A stretch of DNA of 64,000 nucleotides from CAVVAL01 sp963740215. GTDB taxonomy: Bacteria > Actinomycetota > Actinomycetes > Mycobacteriales > Cryptosporangiaceae. The position numbers and the translations under genes are program-made. The stretch spans positions 186,001-250,000 of the forward strand of contig CAVUDJ010000015.1 of the NCBI GenBank assembly GCA_963740215.1. Reading direction: 5' to 3'. Below are positions 29,243 through 38,376 of the stretch, piece by piece (within the stretch, counting starts at the first letter, position 1; each line of letters opens with the position of its first letter). The notes below the pieces were generated by a model. The model was not told where the DNA came from and ran no database searches. It worked only from the letters and a program-made list of their open reading frames with translations.

Positions 29243-32200
29243 CCGCCGGCGCCCCGACGGCGCCGGTGCGGCCGACCGGCGACGTACCACCACCACGGGC
29301 GACCGGCGGCGTACCGCCGGACCGTCCGAGCTGCCCGGGCGGCGGTGGGGCGGACCGGCTGACCGGAGCCCGCCCGAGCTGTGGCTCGCCCGGCCGACCA
29401 GGTGACGCGTCGCCGGCCAGCCCGAGCGACGCGAGCACGGCGGCGTACCGGCGGCGGGCCTGCTCGGCGGCGGCCCGCTCACCGCTGCGGATATAGGCCT
29501 GGAGCAGGACGTGCCAGCCGGCGTCGTGGTACGGGTCGATGGCCACGCACTGCTCGGCGACGCGGGCAGCCTCGTCCATGTCGCCCTCGTCGAGTTCGGC
29601 GCCGGCGAGCGCGCACGACGCGTTGGCGGCCTGCCGGCGGAACACCTCGCGGTCGCGCAGGAGCCACTCGGCCGGGCCGTCCTCGGGGAGCAGCTCACCG
29701 CCGTACGCGGCCAACGCGGAGCGCAGCGCCTGGACGGCTGCCGGTTCGTCGCCGGTGATCCGCGCCTGCCGCCAACGGTCGAGCGCCTCGGTGAACACTA
29801 CCGTGTCGGCGTAGGCACCGGCAGGCAGCGCGAGCGTGTACGCCTCGCCGGCCCTGACCACCAGCTGCGCCTTGCCACGCTCGCGTTCGGGTTCGAGGTA
29901 GCTGCGCAGGGTCGAGATCGCGACCTGCATGTTCCGCGTGGCCGCCTCGGGCGACAGGTCCGCCCAGAGCGCCTCGATCAGCGCCTCGCGGTGTACCGGC
30001 TGGCCGGCGCGCAGCGCGAGCAGATGGAGCGCGGTGCGCGCCCGCGGCCGGATCGGCGACAGGTCGAGCTGCTGGTCGCCGATCGCCATCCGGAATCCGC
30101 CGAAGCACCAGACCGAGATCGGCGCGGTGCGCTCGACCGTGACCAGCGACGGTGCGGCCGGCTCGCCGATCCAGAGGTCCAACGTCCTCGCGGGGATGCC
30201 GAGCGCCCCGGCGACGATCCGGGCCTCGCGCACCAGGCTGCGGCGGCGACCGGGGTCGAGCCGCGCGGCGGCGGCGAGCGCGACGACCTGCGCGCCGGGC
30301 ACTCCAGCGTGACGGGCCAGGCTCTCGGCGCGGCGCGTCTCCAGTTCGGCGTCGGGCAGAGAGCCGGCGGCGCACGCGAGCGCGAGGAACGCCTGTGCCC
30401 ACGCTTCGAGCACGCCGGCGTCCAGTTCACGGCAGAGCTGCGCAAGGCGGGTGAGCGCGGACAGGTCCAGCGCGGACGGCGGCAGCGCGAGCTGGCCGAT
30501 CGTCGTGGCGACCGCCTCACCCCATCCGTCCTCGTGGCGCGCGCACTCGGCGGCGACCGACGCGGCCTCGGCGGCACCGTTCTCGTCGCCGGCCAGCGCG
30601 GTGGCTGCGCGGGCGACACGGCTTAGCCAGCCGAACCCGGAGGCCTCCGCCTCGCCCGCGATCTGTTCCAGGTCGAAGCGGCTCGATCCGATGCCTGCGG
30701 CGAGGCTGACCGCGGCTTGCAGCAGCCGCAGGCCCAGCGCGGAGAAGCTGGTGTCGGCGGGGTCCGGGGTGGCGCGCGCGGCCTGGCCGATCAGGTCGCC
30801 GCTCAGGACGTTGGACGCGAGCCGGACCAGGTCGCCGGCAGTCCCGGGCAGGCCGGCGGCCTCGCTGGCGACCAGAGCGGGATGCCGCCGGGTCGCGGCG
30901 CGCAGCCACGCGGCCCAATGCACCCGCGCGTGCGCCTCGCCGGGGAGCCACACCGCGGCGACGCGGCGCTCCTGCCGGCAGCGCTCCTTGCCGCTCTCGT
31001 CGATGAAGAGGGACTCGGCGAGGCGGTACCGGTCGACAGCGGTGGCGAGCTGCCCCTCGCTGAACCGGCGGCGCGCCTCGGCCAGCGTCAGCCAGGGATC
31101 CTCGGCGAGCAGCGCCGGCTGCAGGACGTCGTCCCACGGCTGGCTCGGCTCGTCGATCACGGCGCCACCGACCCGGCTGAGCAGCCGCCGGACCGCCGGC
31201 CAGTCACCGGCGCGCGCGTAGGCGCGGACAGCCTCGGCGTAGGCCCCGTCTCCGGCGAGCAGCGCCGCCGCACGCGCGTGCCACCGGCGCGCGCCGGCTT
31301 CACCGAGCAGCTCGACCAGCTGACCGACCAGATGGCTGCGCAGCACCTCGTGGTACCGGTAGGTGCGGCCGCCGTCGTTGCTGGTCGGGAGCGCGTGGCG
31401 GCGTTCCATCTCGTCTAATCGGCGCTCGCTGTCGGTGGTGCCGAGTAATCGGTCGCAGCGCTCGGCGGTGACCACGTCGAACACGCTGGTACGGATCACG
31501 AAGTCGCGGGCGTCGTCGGGGAGGTCGGCCAGGACGGTGCTGGTCAGGTACGCCCGGGCCAGCGCGGAACGCCCGTCCAGGGCGCCGACCGCGCGGCGCC
31601 GCTCGGGCAGCGTGCGGCCGCGGGTGGAGAGGTGGAAGAGCTGGAGCCCGGCCGCCCAACCGCCGGTGCGGCGGGTGAGGACGGCGACCTCCTCGGGCGG
31701 CAGCGGCTCGCGGTAGACGTCGCGGAGCAACCGCTCGACCTCCCACGTACGGAACCGGAACTGGTCGGCCTCCAGCACCGTCGATCGGTCGGACAGCTCG
31801 TGCCGGAGCAGGTTCACGGCTGGGATGCGGCGGCCCGCTCCGAGTACGCGCAGCGTGGGCGGGGCGAGCAGCGCCAGCCGCTCCAGCGTGCGCTCGGCCG
31901 CCGAGCCCTCCAGGCTGTCGAGGTTGTCGACGAGCAACGCCCGGCTGGCGCCGGACGGCGAGCTGAGCGCCGCGAGCAGCTCGTCCAGGTGGTAAGTGCG
32001 GGTGGGCGGCAGGTCGGCGAGCGACGCCAGCGCGGCGTGCAGGCGGTCGACGGCGACGCCGGACGCAGCGTCCGTGGGATCGGCGCGGTACCAGGCGACC
32101 GGACCGGTGTGCGTAGCCGCGTACTGCGCGAGCAGTGTCGTCTTGCCCGCCCCGGCAGGCGCGACCAGCAACGTGAGTTGGCGGCTTTGCGCGGTACCCA

Positions 32201-32270
32201 GGGCAGCGAGCAGACGTGGTCTCACCAGACCCGGAGGGTTGGCAGACCGGACGGATCCAGCGACGGACAT
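29163..32270 (-). CDS. STAND-ATPase/SARP (BTAD) transcriptional regulator of the eCIS locus
   Basis: The N-terminal half is a LAL/MalT-like STAND NTPase with Walker A APAGAGKTT (~36-44) and a degenerate Walker B LLVDNLDS (~117). A TPR-like helical region follows. Near residue 700 comes an OmpR-type winged helix (VWCFGGFRMAIGDQQLDL, then RARTALHLLALRAG) and a BTAD domain, the arrangement of SARP activators but placed at the C-terminus. A Pro/Gly-rich tail ends the 1,035-residue protein. The start has GAGGAG upstream. The last 80 bases overlap the end of the eCIS membrane-protein gene antisense, a conserved-looking convergent junction. It probably controls the locus. Confidence 0.85.
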   Translation of the reverse strand: MSVAGSVRSANPPGLVRPRLLAALGTAQSRQLTLLVAPAGAGKTTLLAQYAATHTGPVAWYRADPTDAASGVAVDRLHAALASLADLPPTRTYHLDELLAALSSPSGASRALLVDNLDSLEGSAAERTLERLALLAPPTLRVLGAGRRIPAVNLLRHELSDRSTVLEADQFRFRTWEVERLLRDVYREPLPPEEVAVLTRRTGGWAAGLQLFHLSTRGRTLPERRRAVGALDGRSALARAYLTSTVLADLPDDARDFVIRTSVFDVVTAERCDRLLGTTDSERRLDEMERRHALPTSNDGGRTYRYHEVLRSHLVGQLVELLGEAGARRWHARAAALLAGDGAYAEAVRAYARAGDWPAVRRLLSRVGGAVIDEPSQPWDDVLQPALLAEDPWLTLAEARRRFSEGQLATAVDRYRLAESLFIDESGKERCRQERRVAAVWLPGEAHARVHWAAWLRAATRRHPALVASEAAGLPGTAGDLVRLASNVLSGDLIGQAARATPDPADTSFSALGLRLLQAAVSLAAGIGSSRFDLEQIAGEAEASGFGWLSRVARAATALAGDENGAAEAASVAAECARHEDGWGEAVATTIGQLALPPSALDLSALTRLAQLCRELDAGVLEAWAQAFLALACAAGSLPDAELETRRAESLARHAGVPGAQVVALAAAARLDPGRRRSLVREARIVAGALGIPARTLDLWIGEPAAPSLVTVERTAPISVWCFGGFRMAIGDQQLDLSPIRPRARTALHLLALRAGQPVHREALIEALWADLSPEAATRNMQVAISTLRSYLEPERERGKAQLVVRAGEAYTLALPAGAYADTVVFTEALDRWRQARITGDEPAAVQALRSALAAYGGELLPEDGPAEWLLRDREVFRRQAANASCALAGAELDEGDMDEAARVAEQCVAIDPYHDAGWHVLLQAYIRSGERAAAEQARRRYAAVLASLGLAGDASPGRPGEPQLGRAPVSRSAPPPPGQLGRSGGTPPVARGGGTSPVGRTGAVGAPAVTLGRRPPVQQRRPDGLAAHRRPTAG

Positions 32271-32567
32271 CTCCTCAGCTCACCCCACGGTCATGATGCG
32301 GCTACACCGAGTGCGCCTTGACTCTAGGCCGCCAGCGCACGTTCGCGAGCGGTATTTGTCCCCACACCGACAGATCGCGCTTTATTGCCTGCAGATAGTT
32401 AACGGCGCTCGGTGAGCCCCGTCTTGGGGGATCTCCACCCGGTTTCTTGCCCGAAGGGGCAGCACCCTGGGGGGAGGTGGACGTCACAGCAGCTCACCGT
32501 TGCTCCGATACCCTGCCCAGGGCCACTATTTGTACTGACCGGTCAGTTCAAGTTACGGGGATATTGC
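32271..32567. promoter_or_regulatory. divergent intergenic region with perfect 14-bp palindrome
   Basis: The 297-base gap separates the SARP regulator from the ABC/YhgE/TetR operon. It includes ACTGACCGGTCAGT at 32534-32547, a perfect palindrome 21 bases before the ABC start. Its size and GACCGGTC core suit a TetR-family operator, and a TetR gene closes the operon, so autoregulation is likely. The region also contains AT-rich stretches (TTTATTGCCTGCAGATAGTT near 32382) that could carry the SARP promoter. Confidence 0.6.
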
Positions 32568-33206
32568 ATGGAGATCGACGCTCGCGACGTCGGCGTGGAC
32601 GGGCCGCACGGTCCGCTGCTGATGCCCACCTCGCTCCGCATCCGGCCGGGCGAACTCGTCCTGGTCGCGGGCGAACCCGGCCGCGGGCACACCGCCCTCG
32701 CGCTCGCTCTCGCCGGCCAGCTCCGGCCCGACCGCGGCACCGTGCTCGTGGACGGCGCGCCGGCCGGACGGTCACTGCGTCGCCGCGTCGCCGTCGTGGA
32801 CGCGCCGCAGGTCACCGAGCCGGAGGACAGCCTCGCTCTCGCCTCCGTCGTCGCCGAGGAGCTGGCGATGAGCGGAGCGCCCGCCGGTCGCACCGCCGTG
32901 GGCGCGTGGCTCGCCGCACGCGACGTCGCCGAGCACGCGAAGTCCCGCCTCCACACCGTCCCGGCCGCTGTCCGGACCCGGCTGCTCGCCGACCTGGCCG
33001 CCGCGCGTCCCGGCGTCGAGCTGCTGATCCTCGACTGCCCGGACCGCCACACCCACGACCCGACGTCGTGGTGGGCCGTCGCCGGCCAGCACGCCGACCG
33101 TGGCCTGGCCGTGCTCGCGCTGTGCGGCACCAGCTCGGCCCGCCTCCTCGACGTCCCCCACGCCGAACTCGGCGCCACCAACGCACCGCAGGAGAAGCCG
33201 GAATGA
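32568..33206 (+). CDS. degenerate ABC-type ATP-binding protein
   Basis: The 212-residue protein has the fold markers of an ABC nucleotide-binding domain, yet the Walker A loop reads GEPGRGHT, with His where the catalytic Lys belongs. No LSGGQ signature is present, and the Walker B region is LLILDCPDRH. ATP hydrolysis is therefore doubtful; it may bind nucleotide or regulate the partner permease. It overlaps the YhgE gene (ATGA). An earlier in-frame start at 32412 exists, but the ATG at 32568 matches where homology begins. Confidence 0.75.
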   Translation: MEIDARDVGVDGPHGPLLMPTSLRIRPGELVLVAGEPGRGHTALALALAGQLRPDRGTVLVDGAPAGRSLRRRVAVVDAPQVTEPEDSLALASVVAEELAMSGAPAGRTAVGAWLAARDVAEHAKSRLHTVPAAVRTRLLADLAAARPGVELLILDCPDRHTHDPTSWWAVAGQHADRGLAVLALCGTSSARLLDVPHAELGATNAPQEKPE

Positions 33207-35263
33207 CCACCCTCCGCCTCGCCGCCAACGAGCTGCGCCGCCTCAGCACCGGACGGATGCCGAGGCTGGCGCTGGTCGCGGTACTGCTCGTCCCGCTCCT
33301 GTACGGCGGGCTGTACCTCTACGCGAACTGGGACCCGTACGACAACCTCGACGAGATCCCGGCGGCGCTCGTCGTCGACGACCACGGCGCCAAGACCGGC
33401 GACCAGCGGCTCGACGTGGGTCGCGACGTCGCCGCAGACCTCACGAAGAAGGGCACGTTCGACTGGCACACCGTCTCGGCGCAGGACGCGGAGAAGGGGG
33501 TCCGCGACGGGCGCTTCACGTTCGCCGTGACGCTGCCGGCGGACTTCTCGGCCGCGCTCGCGTCCCCCGCCGACTTCGACGCCCGTCAAGGCATGATCGT
33601 ACTGACGACGAACGACGCGAACGGCTACACCGGCAGCACGCTCGCGAAGCGCCTCGTCGACGAGATCCGCCGTTCCGTGGCGGCGAAGGCCGGCGAGCAG
33701 GCCGCGAACCGGCTGCTCCTGGGCTTCTCGACGATCCAGGAGAAGACCCAGCAGGCCGCGAACGGTGCCACGCGGCTCGCGGACGGCGCCAAGCAGGCGG
33801 ACGCAGGAGCCGCGAAGCTCGCGGACGGCACCCGTGAGCTCGCGACCGGCCAGCGCCGGCTCCTCGACGGATCTCGCCAGCTGGCGAGCGGTGCCGCCAC
33901 CGCCGCAGCGGGTGCGCAGCGCCTCGACGCGGGTGGCGCTCAGCTCGCCGCCGGCCTTGAGCAGCTCCGCCAGCAGACACTGACGCTGCCCGCCCAGACG
34001 GCCCAGCTCGCCGCGGGGGCGCGGCGAGTGGCGGACGGCAACGCGCAGGTCTCCCGCGAGGTCGGGCACGCCGCCGCCACCGCCCAGCAGGTCGTCGACC
34101 GGCTCCAGTCCGCCCGGGAGGCGGTGGCCCAACGGTTGCGCGCCGCCGGGCTCACCGAGGAGCAGGTGAACTCCGTGCTGGCCCCTGTCGACCAGCTCCT
34201 TGCCCCGATCGTCGCCGCCAACGCGAAGCTTCAGCAGGGCAACACGCAGGTCAAGACCCTCGCGGACGGCGCACGCAGGGTCTCCGACGGCGCCGGTCGG
34301 CTCGCCGAGCGGACGCCGCAACTGGCCGCCGGCATCGGACGCGCGGCGGGCGGCGCGCACCAGGCCAGCACCGGCGCGCACCAGCTCGCGACCGGCACCG
34401 CCCGCCTCGGCGACGGATCCCGGAAGCTCCGCGACGGCCTGAGCACCGCCACCGCCGGCTCCACGCGGCTCGCAGGTGGGGCCGCGCAGTTGCACGACGG
34501 CAGCGTCAAGGTCGCCGAGGGGTCGCGGACGCTCGCGGGCAGGCTCGACGCCGCCGCGGGCCAGATCCCCGACCCGGACGACCCCACCCGCGACAGCACC
34601 GCCCGAGTGATCGGCGACCCGGTCGCGGTGCGGACGGTCGGGCAGGCGAACGCTGCCACCTACGGCGCCGGCCTGGCCCCGTTCTTCCTCGGCCTCGCGC
34701 TCTGGGTCGGCGCATTCGTGCTCTACATGCTGGTCAGGCCGCTGTCCCGGCGAGCGCTGGCGGCCGGGCAGGCGGCGTACCGGGTGGCGCTCGCGGGTTG
34801 GTTGCCGGCCGCCGCGCTCGGTGCCGCGCAGGCGGTGCTGCTGTTCGGCTTCGCCGCGTTCGTGATCGGCGTCGACGCGGCACACCCGTGGCTGGCGCTG
34901 GCGTTCATGCTCGTCACGGCGCTGACATTCACCGCGGTGGTGCACGGGCTGAACGCGTACTTCGGGCCCGCGGGGCGGTTCGTCGCGCTGATCCTGCTGG
35001 TCCTGCAGCTCACCACTGCCGGCGGCACCTTCCCGTGGCAGACCATCCCGGATCCGCTGCACCCGCTGCACGCGCTGCTGCCGCTGTCGTACGTCGTCGA
35101 CGGGCTGCGGCACCTGCTCTACGGCGGCACGCTGACCAGCCTGTGGCCCGCGCTCGCGGTACTCGCCGCCTACCTCGCGGGCGGACTCGCCCTCGCCGCA
35201 CTGGCCGGAGGCCGCCAACGGGTATGGTCTGGCGCACGCCTGCAACCGGAGCTCGTCCTCTAA
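33203..35263 (+). CDS. YhgE/Pip-family membrane protein
   Basis: An N-terminal TM helix (~18-40) is followed by a YhgE-type extracytoplasmic domain. A ~330-residue helical stalk built of repeats such as LADGARRVSDGAGRLAE comes next, then about five TM helices at the C-terminus (~485-670). The family includes Lactococcus phage-infection protein Pip and type VII secretion-linked YhgE. A surface or export role fits. It is co-transcribed with the degenerate ATPase and a TetR gene. Confidence 0.88.
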   Translation: MTTLRLAANELRRLSTGRMPRLALVAVLLVPLLYGGLYLYANWDPYDNLDEIPAALVVDDHGAKTGDQRLDVGRDVAADLTKKGTFDWHTVSAQDAEKGVRDGRFTFAVTLPADFSAALASPADFDARQGMIVLTTNDANGYTGSTLAKRLVDEIRRSVAAKAGEQAANRLLLGFSTIQEKTQQAANGATRLADGAKQADAGAAKLADGTRELATGQRRLLDGSRQLASGAATAAAGAQRLDAGGAQLAAGLEQLRQQTLTLPAQTAQLAAGARRVADGNAQVSREVGHAAATAQQVVDRLQSAREAVAQRLRAAGLTEEQVNSVLAPVDQLLAPIVAANAKLQQGNTQVKTLADGARRVSDGAGRLAERTPQLAAGIGRAAGGAHQASTGAHQLATGTARLGDGSRKLRDGLSTATAGSTRLAGGAAQLHDGSVKVAEGSRTLAGRLDAAAGQIPDPDDPTRDSTARVIGDPVAVRTVGQANAATYGAGLAPFFLGLALWVGAFVLYMLVRPLSRRALAAGQAAYRVALAGWLPAAALGAAQAVLLFGFAAFVIGVDAAHPWLALAFMLVTALTFTAVVHGLNAYFGPAGRFVALILLVLQLTTAGGTFPWQTIPDPLHPLHALLPLSYVVDGLRHLLYGGTLTSLWPALAVLAAYLAGGLALAALAGGRQRVWSGARLQPELVL

Positions 35264-35271
35264 GGACTGTG

Positions 35272-35868
35272 ATGCCTACGCTCAGACCTGCCCGGACCAC
35301 GGCCACCAAGCACAGGCTCTTCGCCGCCGCGCTGGAGCTGATCGGTGACCGCGGTCCGGCCGAGGTGACCGTCGACGAGATCGCGGCCCGGGCACAGGTG
35401 GCCAAGGGCACCGTCTACTACAACTTCGGCAGCAAGGACGGGCTGATCGACGCGCTGCTGCGGCACGGCGTCGGTCTGCTCGCGGATCGACTACACCAGG
35501 CCGAGCTGGAGACCGAACCGCTCGCGTCCGTGGAGCAGCTCGTCGACGGGGCGCTGAGCTTCTTCGCCGAGTACCCGACGTTCGCGCAACTGCTGCTCAG
35601 CGAGATGTGGCGCACTCCCGGCCAGTGGCACGAAACGATGGTTCTGCTCCGCGACAGCATCACGTCGGTCTTCAAGCAGGTGATCCGCCGGCTTGACGAC
35701 GCCGGACACCTCCCACGCGGCACGGAGGCCGACACCGCGGCGGCCGCGCTGTTCGGCACGCTAGTCGTGGTCACGCTGGACTGGATCACCTTCCGGCCCG
35801 AACGCACCAAGGATGAAGTGCGCGAATCGGTAATGTCGCTGGTTCTCGGCTTCACCCGGCGCCCGTAG
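35272..35868 (+). CDS. TetR-family regulator
   Basis: The N-terminal helix-turn-helix (TVDEIAARAQVAKGTVYYNF, ~31-50) is typical of TetR repressors. The C-terminal helical domain (~75-195) would bind a ligand. It starts eight bases after the YhgE stop. The palindrome at 32534-32547 in front of the operon is its likely operator. Confidence 0.9.
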   Translation: MPTLRPARTTATKHRLFAAALELIGDRGPAEVTVDEIAARAQVAKGTVYYNFGSKDGLIDALLRHGVGLLADRLHQAELETEPLASVEQLVDGALSFFAEYPTFAQLLLSEMWRTPGQWHETMVLLRDSITSVFKQVIRRLDDAGHLPRGTEADTAAAALFGTLVVVTLDWITFRPERTKDEVRESVMSLVLGFTRRP

Positions 35869-36027
35869 CGGTCCCCCGCCTGGAAGGTGGAGTTGGGCCG
35901 AACGGGCAGACGTGCCGTGCCACAACAACCGTCCGTGAGCGTATGCCGCCATCACAGGGCATGATGTGGGAAGCTGGAGAGAGCGTTACCCAGCCCCCCA
36001 CAGGCGAGGAAATGGTTGGAGAGTGCA

Positions 36028-36282
36028 GTGGCTGAAAGCATGACAAGGTTCCTGCGGCTGTCAGACGTCGCTGAGATCCTGAACATCTCTGCATCGCAGA
36101 CGTATGCGCTGGTGCGCGCCGGCGACCTGCCCGCCATCAAGATCGGCGGACGCGGTCAATGGCGAGTGGAGCGCGACCAGGTCGAGGCGTACATCTCCCG
36201 GATGTACACCGAGACAAAGGACTTCGTCAAGGCACATCCGCACACCTATGAGGCTGCGGCCGAAGACATCGACCTGAGCTGA
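36028..36282 (+). CDS. BldC/excisionase-like DNA-binding protein
   Basis: A short MerR-type winged helix (LSDVAEILNISASQTYALV) with a KIGGRGQWRVERDQVEAYI wing marks this as an excisionase-family or BldC-like protein. In actinomycetes such proteins regulate development. The GTG at 36028 follows GGAGAG; ATG 36040 and TTG 36016 are alternatives. It stands alone between TetR and the convergent cyclase gene. Confidence 0.8.
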   Translation: MAESMTRFLRLSDVAEILNISASQTYALVRAGDLPAIKIGGRGQWRVERDQVEAYISRMYTETKDFVKAHPHTYEAAAEDIDLS

Positions 36283-36290
36283 CCTCGCGG

Positions 36291-36317
36291 CCCGCGCCTG
36301 GGCGTACCGGGCGCGGG
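36291..36317. terminator. hairpin between convergent genes
   Basis: CCCGCGCC and GGCGCGGG form an 8-bp stem with an 11-base loop just after the BldC-like stop and before the end of the cyclase gene on the other strand. It can act in both directions. Confidence 0.6.
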
Positions 36318-36346
36318 TAGCTTCGCGCGTGAGACGAGGTCCGCGG

Positions 36347-38248
36347 TCAGACGCCGGCCGCCAACGCGGGCGATCCGGCCGTTGCGGAGGTGTCGTGGAC
36401 CTCGTACCGCGCCCCGCCGTGCTCCTTCGCGCGGTACATCGCTGCGTCCGCGCAACGCAGGAGGGCGCCGGGGTCGGTGATGTCGGCAGACAACACCACG
36501 CCGATGCTCGGCGTCACCCGTAGCTCCTCCGTGCCCACGATGGTCGGCGCGGCGCAAGCGGCCAGCAGGCGCTTCGCGATCTCCGCGGCCCGGTGCGCGT
36601 CGGTGACGTCCTCGGCCACCACGACGAACTCGTCGCCGCCGAGCCTGGTCACGAGGTCCGCCGGGCGCATAGCGTGCAGGAGCCGATCGGCCACCGCCCG
36701 CAGCACCATGTCGCCGGCGTCGTGCCCGTGGGTGTCGTTGATCTCCTTGAAGTCGTCGAGGTCCAGGAAGAACAGCGCCGTCGGTACGCCCGTCGCGAGG
36801 GAGCGTTTCGTCGCCCTCGACATCCGCTCGTGCAGGAGGGTCCGGTTCGGCAGGCCGGTGAGCTCGTCGTGCGTGGCTCGGTGCGTCAGGTCGTGCTCAC
36901 GATGCTTGCGCCAGGTGACGTCAGTGTGGGTCACCAGCACGCCCTGCGCCGGGTCGATCATCGGCACCACGCTCATGCTGTACCAACGCGGACCGTCGGC
37001 GACCTCGCTGATGTAGTCGAACTCGTACACGGCCCTCGCACCGTCGAGCACCTCGCGGATCGCCGTGCCCGCCGTGCGCCACGCGTCGTCCCCCGCCGTC
37101 TCGCAGGCGTCGAGGTAGTTCGCCCCGACGCCGATTCGTGGGCAGCCGACGCCCGATTTCACGAACGCCGCCCACGGCGCGTTCACAGCGACGATCTCGC
37201 CGTCCGGGTCGAGCATCGCGGTGCGCGCGTCGGCCGAGTCGAGGATGCTGCGGCTCAGCTGCTCGCGTGCGGCCAACTCGCGGTACTCGGACATGTCGCG
37301 GTTGACCAGGACCACGCCGGTGGGCTCGCCGCTGTCGTCCGCGACGACCGTCATCGAGCACGTGACCTCGATCGACTTGCCGTCACTGCGCCGCTCCCGC
37401 AGCTCACCGCTCCAGCTGCGATGGGTGCGGAGCGCCTCGCGGACGGCCGTGCTCGTGGTCTGCGCGCCCCCTGGAAGCAGGAAGGACGTTTGCAGCAGCG
37501 CGTCGAGCCGGCGGCCCAGCGCCTCGTGGACGTGGTACCCGTAGATCGACTCCGCGGCAGCGTTCCAGCTCCCGACCTGCCACTCCAGATCGGTGGAGAT
37601 GATCGCGTCGGACACCTCGTCGACCAGCCGTGCCGTGCGCCGCAGCGCGGCTTGCGCGGTACGCGCGTCGGCGAGGATCTTGGCGTGGTCGAGGGCGATC
37701 GCGCCGAGGTCCGCCAGGCTCTGCATGAAGCTCACGTCGTCCTCGGTGAACGCCGCCGAACCCCTGCTACGCGACGCGCCGATCACGGCGACGACCTTGC
37801 CCCGGGCGCGCGCCGGCGAGATCGCGATGCTGTGCACGCCGTAGCGCTCCATGTACGGCAGGATCTCGGTGTTCGCGTCGTCGCGGTTCTCCTCCAGCGA
37901 GAAGTGCGGGGTCAGCGTGGACTCCCCCGAGTAGACGGTCGGCCAGAGCAGGCCGTCGTCGCGCTCGTAGCGCATCCCGGTGACGATGCCGCGCAGCATC
38001 TCCAGCGCTTCGGGATCCCGGTGGGCGACGCCGGCGCAGTCCATCGCGGACGCGTCGTTGTTGAGCACCCACATCGTCACGGCGTCGCCGACCAGCTCTG
38101 CGAACGACTCGACGATCATGTTCGCGAGCCGGCCCGGACACTCGACGGACTCCGAGAGCGACCGTGCCACCCGGACCAGGACGTCCTGGCGGCGTGCGGC
38201 ACCGTCTTCACCTGCACGGATCAGCCGGCGCGCCGACCTGCCCGCCAT
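36347..38248 (-). CDS. GAF-PAS-PAS-GGDEF diguanylate cyclase
   Basis: The protein synthesises cyclic di-GMP. A GAF-like domain (~30-190), two PAS domains (~205-320 and ~330-450) and a GGDEF domain (~465-620) with intact GGDEF and substrate-binding residues are visible. There is no TM segment, so it is a cytoplasmic sensor. The ATG at 38248 has GGGGAGGA upstream and is preferred to an in-frame codon 114 bases earlier. No EAL domain is present. Confidence 0.9.
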   Translation of the reverse strand: MAGRSARRLIRAGEDGAARRQDVLVRVARSLSESVECPGRLANMIVESFAELVGDAVTMWVLNNDASAMDCAGVAHRDPEALEMLRGIVTGMRYERDDGLLWPTVYSGESTLTPHFSLEENRDDANTEILPYMERYGVHSIAISPARARGKVVAVIGASRSRGSAAFTEDDVSFMQSLADLGAIALDHAKILADARTAQAALRRTARLVDEVSDAIISTDLEWQVGSWNAAAESIYGYHVHEALGRRLDALLQTSFLLPGGAQTTSTAVREALRTHRSWSGELRERRSDGKSIEVTCSMTVVADDSGEPTGVVLVNRDMSEYRELAAREQLSRSILDSADARTAMLDPDGEIVAVNAPWAAFVKSGVGCPRIGVGANYLDACETAGDDAWRTAGTAIREVLDGARAVYEFDYISEVADGPRWYSMSVVPMIDPAQGVLVTHTDVTWRKHREHDLTHRATHDELTGLPNRTLLHERMSRATKRSLATGVPTALFFLDLDDFKEINDTHGHDAGDMVLRAVADRLLHAMRPADLVTRLGGDEFVVVAEDVTDAHRAAEIAKRLLAACAAPTIVGTEELRVTPSIGVVLSADITDPGALLRCADAAMYRAKEHGGARYEVHDTSATAGSPALAAGV

Positions 38249-38307
38249 CGGGTCCTCCCCAGCTCCCCCGCGGCACTGACCCAACGACCTTACGCCAACA
38301 CACTGCG

Positions 38308-38337
38308 TTATAAGCGCCCGTGCGGCTGCACGTGCAA
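38308..38337 (-). promoter_or_regulatory. probable promoter of the cyclase gene with TGCACGTGCA palindrome
   Basis: On the minus strand, TTGCAC and TTATAA are 18 bases apart, about 60 bases before the start. The -35 overlaps the perfect palindrome TGCACGTGCA (38327-38336), a possible regulator site. Confidence 0.45.
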
Positions 38338-38376
38338 ATTTTGCCGCCCGCAACCACCACAATCCGGGACACTTCG

